Below, piece after piece: positions 56,474 through 64,000 of a stretch of DNA of 64,000 bases (within the stretch, counting starts at the first letter, position 1; every line of letters begins with the position of its first letter). The notes beneath the pieces are model-generated. The model was not told where the DNA came from. It saw only the letters and a list, made by a program, of their open reading frames with translations, and made no database searches. Origin of the DNA: Ardenticatenaceae bacterium (GTDB lineage Bacteria; Chloroflexota; Anaerolineae; Promineifilales; Promineifilaceae); the NCBI GenBank assembly GCA_020634375.1, contig JACKBX010000009.1, positions 62,001 to 126,000 on the forward strand, read 5' to 3'. Made by a program: the position numbers and the translations under genes.

Positions 56474-59400
56474 ATGAATGACCTCATTGGCAAAAACCTG
56501 GGCAAATATCGGGTTGATTCCCTGATAGGCACGGGGGGGATGGCTCAGGTGTACAAAGGGCACCACCCACGCCTGAAACGTGACGTTGCCATCAAAATTC
56601 TCCACGCAGCGTTAGCAAAAGACCCCGATTTTATTCGCCGTTTCGAGCGGGAGGCAGCCATTGTTGCCAAACTGCGCCACCCGCATGTTGTACAGGTCTA
56701 TGACTTTGACAATCAGGATGACCTGCACTATATGGTCATGGAGTACATTGAGGGCGCAACGCTAAAAGACAAATTGCGACAGCGCCGCAACGTCCTACCC
56801 CCACAAACTGTTGAACGCTTTTCGCTGCGCCGAATTGTGCAAATTATTTCGGGATTGGCTGATGCCATTGATTATGCTCATCGGCACAATATCGTGCATC
56901 GGGACATTAAACCGGCCAATATTATGTTTACTCAGGCGGGCGAAATTGTGCTGGCGGACTTTGGCATTGTGCAAATGCTGAGCGGTTCGCAGCAGACAAA
57001 GACGAGTGCGGTTGCGGGTACGCCAGTTTATATGTCACCGGAGCAAGGGTCTGGGGAGGAGGTGGACGGCCGTAGCGACATTTACTCGCTTGGTGTGGTG
57101 CTGTATGAATTGCTGACCGGGCAACTACCCTTCGTGGGCGATACCCCCATTAAAGTGATTTTGGCGCACATGAGCCAGCCTGTGCCTTCTCTGTGCAACA
57201 TCAATCCCCAGCTCACGGTTGAGATTGAAGCGGTTGTGTTCAAAGCGTTGATGAAGAAACCGGGGGATCGTTATCAGACAGCGCGGGAATTGGCAGCAGC
57301 TTTGCGCCGTGCCGCTCTGGGCGAGGTCACCGCTGATGGCGATGGCGAGCATTTGACGCATATTTTGCCGCCAATTGCGTGGGCGGATGCGCCATTTCAG
57401 CCGCCTATGCCGCTGGGCCATTTTGTGGGCCGGGAACGGGAGGTGGCGGCGCTGCGGGCGCAGATGGCAGATGCTAACGGCCGTCACATTTTTTGCCTGA
57501 CGGGGATGGGCGGCATTGGCAAAACCGCGCTGGCGATCCATCTGGCGCACGAGCTGCGTAGTGAGTTTCCAGACGGCGTGCTGTGGGCCAACGCGGCGAC
57601 GAGTGAGCCATTGGTGATTTTGGATAGTTGGGCGCGGGCGTTCAATTGGGACTTTAGCAGCTTGCCAGATGTGGAGAGCCGGGCTGCTGCACTGCGCAGC
57701 GCACTAAGCAGCAAGCGGCTGCTGGTTGTGGTGGATGATGTACGCGGGGCACGACAGATACGGCCGTTGCTGCCCAGCGGGCCACATTGCACCATCATTG
57801 TCACCTCCCGCGAGCAAGATTTACCCTATGCGCTGGACGCGCACGAACTACATTTGCCGGTTCTGTCGGCAGGTGAGGGGCGTGATTTGCTGGCTTCCAT
57901 TGCCGGTAAAGAACGGGTCATGGCCGAACCAGAGGCCGCAGAGACGATTTGTCAGTTATTGGGGCATCTGCCATTGGCTGTCTCGATTGCAGGCTGGCGG
58001 CTGGTGTCGCGGCAGCGCTGGCAGTTAGCAGACCTGGCGCAGCGGCTGCGTAACGAAAAACGGCGTCTCAACGAGTTGAAAATTAATGATCGTGAGGTGC
58101 GGGCTTCGTTTTTGGTTAGCTGGAATTTGTTGACGGAGCGGGAGCAATGGGTATTTGCTTGTATGGGGGTGTTTGGGGCACGGCCGTTCCGCATTTCTGC
58201 ATTAGCGGCCGTTGCTGACATAGAACGAGAAGAAGCCGAGGATCACCTTTATCATTTACTGGGCCTTTCCCTGGTCGATGAAGCCAATACCCGCCATTAT
58301 CAGCAGCATCCTTTGCTGGCTGATTTTGCGCGTGAACAGCTAGAGGAAGACAGTGCGCCGCAGGTGCGTATGGCCGAGTATTACCGCAAATATGCCTCCA
58401 TCTACCAATATAATTACGAAGCCCTGGAGCAAGATTGGGATAACATCATGTACGGCATGAGAATCGCCCGCGAGAGGAAGCTCTGGCAAGTTGTCAACGA
58501 GTATGCCGCCGTTTTGTCAGATGTTTGGTTCACACGCGGCCGTCTTGCCGATGCCCGCCAGGGGTATGAATGGGCTGTGCAGGCAGCTCAGGCGCAAAAA
58601 GACACTCTGAATGAGGTTCGCTCTCTTTTCCTTTGGGGGCGGGCTTGTTTGCAACAAAGCGATTATGAAGCGGCGCGGATTTGCCTGAATCGCAGCCGAG
58701 GCCTGTTTAGGCAAGAAGCAGATTTGGCGGGCGAGGGCGATGTGTTGTATGAGTTGGCTGAAATTGCGCGTGAACAAGTGAATTTTGCACAGGCCAAACA
58801 ACTCTTGGCGGACTGCTTGCAAATTCGTCAGGACAATTTATATGATGAGTTGGGGGTGTCGGCCGTTTTCTACAAATTGGCGGATATTGCCTATGATGAA
58901 CGCCAGTTTGCAGAAGCGGAAAATCTGGCGCGGCAGGCCTTAGCTATTCGCCAGCGGCATGATGATGCCAGTGGTAGTTTGCAGGTGCTGCGTTTGTTGG
59001 CCGACATTGCTATCACGCTGGAAAATTATGACGCTGCGGAACAGCACGGCCAGAAAGCATTGGCGCTTTGCCATGAATTGGGGGAGACGCGCAGTTTAGG
59101 GCTGACGCTGTATTCGCTGTCTATTATTTCGGCGAGAACTGGGGATATGGCATTGGCGCGGCAATATGCGGATAAGGGCTTGTCTATTTTTCGCATGATT
59201 GGCGACCGCCGTTCGCAGGCGCAGGCGCTTTGGCATTTGAGCAAGATTGATGGGGCGCAGGGAGCTTTTGCCGTTGCGCTGCAAGAGGCGAGAACGAGCT
59301 TGAATTTGTGTGAGGAATTGGGGGATGTTTGGGGCCAGGTGTATTTGTTGGCGCAAGTTGGCAATTTGTACCAGCAGGCGGGCCAATTGGATGAAGCTGA

Positions 59401-59485
59401 AGCGACCTGGCAGACGTCGCTTCAGCTTGCTGTGGAATGTGACCACCCACTTGTGGAGGATTTGCGTGGGAAACTGGTCGGTTAG
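56474..59485 (+). CDS. Serine/threonine kinase fused to NB-ARC ATPase and TPRs
   Basis: A 1003-residue multidomain protein. Kinase domain (1-290): GTGGMAQV glycine loop, catalytic Lys in DVAIKIL, HRDIKPANI and ADFG. NB-ARC/STAND domain (about 310-640): GMGGIGKTALA near 343-353, LVVVDDV and VTSREQDL. C-terminal about 350 residues are TPR-like helical repeats (ALAIRQRHDD, YSLSIISARTGD). Such kinase-STAND-TPR proteins are signalling switches in complex bacteria, and some act in phage defence; the partner is unknown. No membrane segment is seen. Confidence 0.88.
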   Translation: MNDLIGKNLGKYRVDSLIGTGGMAQVYKGHHPRLKRDVAIKILHAALAKDPDFIRRFEREAAIVAKLRHPHVVQVYDFDNQDDLHYMVMEYIEGATLKDKLRQRRNVLPPQTVERFSLRRIVQIISGLADAIDYAHRHNIVHRDIKPANIMFTQAGEIVLADFGIVQMLSGSQQTKTSAVAGTPVYMSPEQGSGEEVDGRSDIYSLGVVLYELLTGQLPFVGDTPIKVILAHMSQPVPSLCNINPQLTVEIEAVVFKALMKKPGDRYQTARELAAALRRAALGEVTADGDGEHLTHILPPIAWADAPFQPPMPLGHFVGREREVAALRAQMADANGRHIFCLTGMGGIGKTALAIHLAHELRSEFPDGVLWANAATSEPLVILDSWARAFNWDFSSLPDVESRAAALRSALSSKRLLVVVDDVRGARQIRPLLPSGPHCTIIVTSREQDLPYALDAHELHLPVLSAGEGRDLLASIAGKERVMAEPEAAETICQLLGHLPLAVSIAGWRLVSRQRWQLADLAQRLRNEKRRLNELKINDREVRASFLVSWNLLTEREQWVFACMGVFGARPFRISALAAVADIEREEAEDHLYHLLGLSLVDEANTRHYQQHPLLADFAREQLEEDSAPQVRMAEYYRKYASIYQYNYEALEQDWDNIMYGMRIARERKLWQVVNEYAAVLSDVWFTRGRLADARQGYEWAVQAAQAQKDTLNEVRSLFLWGRACLQQSDYEAARICLNRSRGLFRQEADLAGEGDVLYELAEIAREQVNFAQAKQLLADCLQIRQDNLYDELGVSAVFYKLADIAYDERQFAEAENLARQALAIRQRHDDASGSLQVLRLLADIAITLENYDAAEQHGQKALALCHELGETRSLGLTLYSLSIISARTGDMALARQYADKGLSIFRMIGDRRSQAQALWHLSKIDGAQGAFAVALQEARTSLNLCEELGDVWGQVYLLAQVGNLYQQAGQLDEAEATWQTSLQLAVECDHPLVEDLRGKLVG

Positions 59486-59507
59486 TCAGGTGGTGGAGGG
59501 AGGGGAG

Positions 59508-60848
59508 TTATTGTACCCAACGGCCGTTGCCATAAGTATTCCACCCATTCGCCAGCCACACATCTACCCACCAGTCTTCCTTAGCCTCCTCAATCCCATC
59601 AAATTGAGTCTCCCAGTGAGCAATCAAGGTATTGATTACCCCTGGGTCATCCAGCCTGTTTGTATCGCACCCACTTTCTAAATCCGGCGGCGCATCTTTC
59701 GCGGGTATATCCATGCTTTGCAAACCAGACAGTGTGCCATAGATGGTGTCGGCTACAGCGGCATAATCATACATATCTAGCCCCTCCGGGCGGACAAGAT
59801 CGTGTAAGGGAAGCCATGCAGTAGCTTGTTGCCAGTCAAGCCCTTGTAGTTGGTCTAATGCAGCCTGGATGGTACGGTCAACTGGCTTTGTCGTATCCCG
59901 TACATCGACCTGAGTGCTGATGGCATCGTCTAAATCTACTTCACTAATACTGCCATGCAGCTTAAATGATAAGGGTAGTGTTTTATCCAATAAATGAATG
60001 TCTCGCCGTGCTTTCCATAGATCTGTTAGTCCGTTAGCCCATTGTGGCGAAAACGTGTGTAAGACTTTGTGGTAGACATGCGGCCGCAGAAGTGGCGCGG
60101 GATGAACCTTGTCATCTCGCAGAAACTTGTCAGTTGGTTCCTTTTCTATCTGTAAGTCTTGGAAATCTAAAGAGATAGTGGGGCCAGCAACCAGGCAACC
60201 ATACACGTCAGCGAATATTTCTTCTATCCAGCGACGGCCGTAATCCGGCTGACTGTCCCCTTGTTTGTAATTTTGCACAACAGCAGAGCGGATTGCGTAA
60301 GAACGCCGAAACACATAATGCCCGGTTTCATGAGGAATAGCCAGCCTGTCCTGAGCGAATCGGTTAGCACTAAAAGGAAGCCCGATCAGAGCCACATTTG
60401 CGTAAGGGATGATGCGGATAGATGCAAATTTTTGGAAATAAGTAACCACCGTATGCGTGTCTGGGTTTGGTAAAATAGGCAATACGGGTTGCAGCGCATT
60501 CCAGCACAAATAATCAGTTTCTTTTAGAGTATTCAGCATGGCTGGTGAACCAAACTGACGTTGCCATAGAGCCTGTTGGATGACGGCCAAATCTTCATAC
60601 GGTTGAGCAATCAATCCCCGGAAAATAACATCACAAGGGTATTCATCTGAAGCAGGCCATTTCACGCCATAATGACGTTTGAAATACTGGTAATGTCCAG
60701 TCGCAAAACGGTGCAGGCATTGGGACAAAAAGTGCAAAGTCTTGATGCGCGGAATACCGCTTTCCAACAAGCTATTCAGTGAGGATTCGAGCGATGCCAA
60801 TTCAGCCTTTAATGCATCCCATCGAGATTCCCAAATTGGATTACACAT
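59508..60848 (-). CDS. HExxH zincin-like protein of unknown function
   Basis: A 446-residue protein with a metalloprotease-like site: HETGH at 173-177, followed about 30 residues later by WIEEIFADVYG, which gives a third Glu ligand in the gluzincin manner. The flanks match no family I can name. No signal peptide or TM segment is seen, so it would act inside the cell. The start at 60848 has GGAGGAAC upstream. A strong sigma70-like promoter lies about 190 nt upstream. Confidence 0.65.
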   Translation of the reverse strand: MCNPIWESRWDALKAELASLESSLNSLLESGIPRIKTLHFLSQCLHRFATGHYQYFKRHYGVKWPASDEYPCDVIFRGLIAQPYEDLAVIQQALWQRQFGSPAMLNTLKETDYLCWNALQPVLPILPNPDTHTVVTYFQKFASIRIIPYANVALIGLPFSANRFAQDRLAIPHETGHYVFRRSYAIRSAVVQNYKQGDSQPDYGRRWIEEIFADVYGCLVAGPTISLDFQDLQIEKEPTDKFLRDDKVHPAPLLRPHVYHKVLHTFSPQWANGLTDLWKARRDIHLLDKTLPLSFKLHGSISEVDLDDAISTQVDVRDTTKPVDRTIQAALDQLQGLDWQQATAWLPLHDLVRPEGLDMYDYAAVADTIYGTLSGLQSMDIPAKDAPPDLESGCDTNRLDDPGVINTLIAHWETQFDGIEEAKEDWWVDVWLANGWNTYGNGRWVQ

Positions 60849-61034
60849 TGTTCCTCCAGTGAAAATAGAACGCAGAGTTATATGGAGAAAGTGCATAGCG
60901 TGGGAGAGAGCAAAAAAGAGGGCTTTGCACCCTTCCTACCTATTTATTCCGTGTTCAATTTTCATACACAATTGCGCGTCTTGGCTTATAGTAGTTCCTT
61001 TTGGAATGAGTAAGCCGGCAGGGATATTAGAAGC

Positions 61035-61064
61035 ACTATAACATGATAGAAAATGGAGTGTCAA
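61035..61064 (-). promoter_or_regulatory. Strong sigma70-like promoter of the zincin-like gene
   Basis: On the minus strand: TTGACA (61059-61064), an 18-nt spacer and TATAGT (61035-61040). It lies 187 bp before the start codon, so a leader of about 180 nt is expected. Confidence 0.7.
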
Positions 61065-61269
61065 CGAAGGATTATCTACTTTGCCTCGCATTGCCATATT
61101 TTTAGCAAAATGACTTTTGTCACTCCTTCATGTGCAATCTGTCACTGTCAGTCTACCCCCCTCCTCCTTACAATTATTGATCGAAGGGTAACAAGTTTCT
61201 TGTCGAACACCTGCATACCTTAGATTTGTTCGGCTGCCGGTTTCGGCGCTGGCAAAACAACAATCGACA

Positions 61270-61305
61270 GGGGGCATGGTCAATATCTTTACACCGTGCC
61301 CCCTC
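61270..61305. other. Inverted repeat upstream of nifJ
   Basis: AGGGGGCATGGT and ACACCGTGCCCCCT form an imperfect stem with a loop of about 12 nt, ending about 20 nt before the nifJ start. It could be a regulatory hairpin or operator. The rest of 60849-61325 holds the minus-strand promoter and no further recognisable gene. Confidence 0.4.
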
Positions 61306-61325
61306 ATCATGTGAAGGAGTCGCTT

Positions 61326-64000
61326 ATGACCGAAAAAATTATGACATTAGATGGTAATGAGGCATGTGCTCGTGTGGCGCACAAAGTCAACGAGGTCATC
61401 GCTATCTATCCCATTACCCCATCCTCACCGATGGGTGAATGGGCCGACCAATATTCTGCTGAAGGCAAAACCAATATTTGGGGTTCCATTCCCTTAGTTG
61501 TGGAAATGCAGGCCGAAGGCGGTGCAGCCGGAGCCGTACATGGTGCTTTACAAGCCGGTGCGCTCACCACTACTTTTACAGCCTCTCAGGGCTTGCTGCT
61601 CATGGTTCCCAATATGCACAAGATCGCTGGCGAACTTACTTCCACTGTTTTCCACATCGCGGCTCGATCTGTTGCAGCACAGGCGCTTTCTATCTTCGGT
61701 GATCATTCCGATGTGATGGCAGCGCGGGGGACGGGGTTTGCCCAATTATTTGCCAATTCCATTCAAGAAATCACTGATTTTGCTTTAATTTCTTCTGCCG
61801 CTACTATGGAAACCCGTGTGCCCTTCTTACACATTTTTGATGGTTTCCGCAGTTCTCACGAAATTAACAAAGTTGAACTACTCGATGATAGTGTCATTCG
61901 TGCCATGATTAATGATGAACTGGTGCGCAGCCACCGCGAACGTGGTCTTAGCCCGGATCATCCTTTTATTCGTGGTACGGCGCAAAACCCCGACGTTTTC
62001 TTCCAGGCTCGTGAAAGTGCGAATCCCTATTATTTGGCTGCGCCACAGATTGTGCAGAAAGTGATGGACAAGTTCGCAGAGTTGACTGGCCGGCAGTACA
62101 ACTTGTTTGATTATGTCGGTGCGCCGGATGCAGAACGGGTTATCGTCATCATGGGGTCTGGTGCAGAAACGGCTCATGAAACGGTGGAATACCTGGCTGC
62201 GCAAGGTGAAAAGGTGGGGTTGGTGAAGGTGCGGTTGTATCGTCCTTTCGCTGTTGAGGCTTTCTTGAAAGCTTTGCCGCCCACTGTGAAGGCGATTGGT
62301 GTGTTGGATCGCACGAAGGAGCCGGGGGCTTCTGGTGAACCGCTGTATCAGGATGTGATTACGGCCGTTGCTGAAGGTGTGGCTGACGAAACCGCCCCCT
62401 TTGCCATCATGCCCAAGATCATAGGCGGACGTTATGGCCTCTCCTCCAAAGAATTCACACCAGCCATGATCAAAGCCGTTCTCGACGAACTGGCAAATGA
62501 CAAACCTAAGAACCACTTTACTGTTGGCATCAACGACGACGTCACCCACACCAGCTTAGACTATGACAAAGAATTCAACATTGAGCCAGACGACGTAGTG
62601 CGTGCCGTCTTCTACGGGCTTGGCTCCGACGGTACAGTTGGCGCCAACAAAAACTCCATCAAGATCATCGGCGAAGACACCGACAACTACGCTCAGGGCT
62701 ACTTTGTGTATGATTCCAAGAAAGCGGGGTCTGTCACCGTTTCCCATCTGCGTTTTGGGCCACGCCCCATTCGCTCCACCTACCTGGTTCACTCTGCCAA
62801 CTTCGTTGCCGTACATCAATTTAGCTTCTTAGAACGTTATGATGTCTTACGCCTGGCTGCTCCCGGAGCTATCTTCTTGCTCAATAGCCCCTATGCTCCT
62901 GATGAAGTGTGGGATCATCTGCCCCGCGCCATGCAAGAAACCATCATCGCTAAAAAGCTGAAATTCTATGTCTTAGATGGATACGAAGTTGCAAAGAACA
63001 CTGGCATGGGGCGTCGTATCAATACGATCATGCAAACTGGCTTCTTTGCTCTCAGTGGCGTACTGCCCACCGACGATGCCATTGCCGCCATCAAATACGC
63101 CATCAAAAAGACATATGGTAAACGCGGCGAAGCGGTTGTGAACATGAACAACGCTGCTGTAGACAACGCACTAGACCACTTGCACAAAGTGACGGTTCCG
63201 GTGACCGCTACTAGCGATTTCGAGCGTATGTCTATCGTTCCTGAGTATGCTCCAGAGTTTATCCAATCTGTAACGGCACGCATGATCGAAGGATTGGGAG
63301 ACGAACTTCCGGTTAGCGCACTGCCAGTAGACGGCACGTATCCCTCTGGAACTACCAAATGGGAGAAGCGTAACATTGCTGTGGAAATCCCGGTTTGGGA
63401 TCCAGACATTTGTATTCAATGTGGTAAATGTTCTTTGGTTTGCCCGCATGGCGTTATTCGCGAGAAGATATTTGATTCAGCAGCATTAGAAAAGGCTCCA
63501 GAAACCTTCAAATCCACCGAGGCGCGTTTCAAAGAATTCAAGGGAATGCAATTCTCCTTGCAAGTAGCGCCAGAGGATTGCACGGGCTGTGGCCTTTGCG
63601 TAGAGGTATGCCCTGTCAAAAACAAGACACAGCCAAAGTTCAAAGCCATCAACATGGAACCGCAGCTGCCTCTGCGGGATCAGGAAAAGGAAAACTGGGA
63701 CTTCTTCCTGAACTTACCCTCTGTAGACCGTACTGGGCTGCCGCTGAATCAGGTGAAGTACAACCAATTACTTGACCCACTGTTTGAGTTCTCCGGCGCT
63801 TGTGCAGGTTGTGGTGAAACTCCCTATCTGAAATTGTTGAGCCAACTTTTTGGTGACCGCACGATTGTCGCTAACGCAACGGGCTGCTCTTCTATTTATG
63901 GTGGTAATCTACCAACTACGCCCTGGACAGTGAATGAAGAGGGGCGCGGGCCGGCCTGGTCGAACTCGCTATTTGAAGATAATGCTGAGTTTGGTCTGGG
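61326..64000 (+). CDS. nifJ: Pyruvate:ferredoxin (flavodoxin) oxidoreductase, 3'-truncated
   Basis: The frame is open from ATG 61326 (AAGGAG about 8 nt upstream) to the end of the window; about 891 of roughly 1180 residues are present. The pyruvate-binding N-terminal domain (YPITPSSPMGEWAD), FTASQGLLLM, and gamma-domain NxxFNIEPDD-like segment are followed by two 4Fe-4S motifs, CIQCGKCSLVCP (near 697-708) and CTGCGLCVEVCP (near 752-763), then CAGCGETPYLKLL and ATGCSSIYGG of the TPP domain. It converts pyruvate to acetyl-CoA with reduced ferredoxin, an anaerobic trait. Confidence 0.95.
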   Translation, partial: MTEKIMTLDGNEACARVAHKVNEVIAIYPITPSSPMGEWADQYSAEGKTNIWGSIPLVVEMQAEGGAAGAVHGALQAGALTTTFTASQGLLLMVPNMHKIAGELTSTVFHIAARSVAAQALSIFGDHSDVMAARGTGFAQLFANSIQEITDFALISSAATMETRVPFLHIFDGFRSSHEINKVELLDDSVIRAMINDELVRSHRERGLSPDHPFIRGTAQNPDVFFQARESANPYYLAAPQIVQKVMDKFAELTGRQYNLFDYVGAPDAERVIVIMGSGAETAHETVEYLAAQGEKVGLVKVRLYRPFAVEAFLKALPPTVKAIGVLDRTKEPGASGEPLYQDVITAVAEGVADETAPFAIMPKIIGGRYGLSSKEFTPAMIKAVLDELANDKPKNHFTVGINDDVTHTSLDYDKEFNIEPDDVVRAVFYGLGSDGTVGANKNSIKIIGEDTDNYAQGYFVYDSKKAGSVTVSHLRFGPRPIRSTYLVHSANFVAVHQFSFLERYDVLRLAAPGAIFLLNSPYAPDEVWDHLPRAMQETIIAKKLKFYVLDGYEVAKNTGMGRRINTIMQTGFFALSGVLPTDDAIAAIKYAIKKTYGKRGEAVVNMNNAAVDNALDHLHKVTVPVTATSDFERMSIVPEYAPEFIQSVTARMIEGLGDELPVSALPVDGTYPSGTTKWEKRNIAVEIPVWDPDICIQCGKCSLVCPHGVIREKIFDSAALEKAPETFKSTEARFKEFKGMQFSLQVAPEDCTGCGLCVEVCPVKNKTQPKFKAINMEPQLPLRDQEKENWDFFLNLPSVDRTGLPLNQVKYNQLLDPLFEFSGACAGCGETPYLKLLSQLFGDRTIVANATGCSSIYGGNLPTTPWTVNEEGRGPAWSNSLFEDNAEFGL

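Noticed and set aside
60849..61325. A small gene between the zincin-like gene and nifJ
   Set aside because: Short frames there lack start signals and overlap the promoter and hairpin; none has a convincing product.
61326..64000. nifJ as evidence for nitrogen fixation
   Set aside because: The enzyme is a general pyruvate:ferredoxin oxidoreductase; no nitrogenase genes are seen in the window.

Overview
The window looks like a chromosomal segment of an environmental member of the Chloroflexota (Anaerolineae-like), probably from a metagenome. This is inferred from gene content: an archaeal-style mevalonate operon in a bacterium, class III fructose-bisphosphatase, kinase and STAND proteins with TPRs, a pyruvate:ferredoxin oxidoreductase, and very many short palindromic intergenic repeats. 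No rRNA, tRNA, CRISPR array, transposase or phage gene was seen. The first gene is cut at its 5' end and the last (nifJ) at its 3' end.

Layout. 1-9.6 kb: membrane-anchored fragment, ATP-grasp enzyme, CHRD protein, a Tat-exported coiled-coil protein, era, a nitrilase-family amidase, a divergent Lgt-like protein, mgsA, ilvE and an intact thiolase. 9.6-12.8 kb: MNT antitoxin with a truncated HEPN partner, a 42-bp tandem array, an unknown helical protein, an AraC regulator and an ABM-like protein. 12.9-19.8 kb: comEC, a two-TM protein, an EAD/NB-ARC/TPR STAND protein, then about 1.6 kb of nested noncoding repeats. 19.8-31.4 kb: housekeeping genes (fbp, recD2, corA-like, rsmI, rsmE, an Arm/FmrO-like 16S methyltransferase, two CoxG-like proteins, murJ). 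31.5-35.8 kb: mevalonate operon on the minus strand (HMG-CoA reductase, HMG-CoA synthase, a thiolase homologue without its catalytic Cys and His, DUF35 protein). 36-50 kb: hemW, a GAF histidine kinase, nfeD, a biotin carrier, an M24 peptidase, a glycosidase-like lipoprotein, dinB, a PucC-like carrier, an acyltransferase, nfu, DUF952, an L,D-transpeptidase and trmD. 50-61 kb: rfbD, brnTA, oligopeptidase B, a DUF6516 pair, two glycosyltransferases, a kinase-STAND-TPR protein and a zincin-like protein. 61.3 kb to the end: nifJ.

The most unusual signals are in the DNA rather than the proteins. (1) The palindromic octamer ACGGCCGT is scattered everywhere at a density far above chance, in all frames, like HIP1 in cyanobacteria. 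(2) Three arrays of unrelated sequence share a 42-bp unit with dyad centres exactly 21 bp apart. (3) At least ten families of short degenerate repeats build hairpins at gene ends, and in about fifteen genes the stop codon, and often the last residues, lie inside the repeat. The same repeats also occur in frame inside recD2. (4) Several genes without a Shine-Dalgarno site have a -10 hexamer ending exactly 6 nt before the start codon, suggesting leaderless transcripts. Among proteins, the catalytically dead thiolase inside the HMG-CoA synthase operon, with an intact paralogue 23 kb away, stands out.
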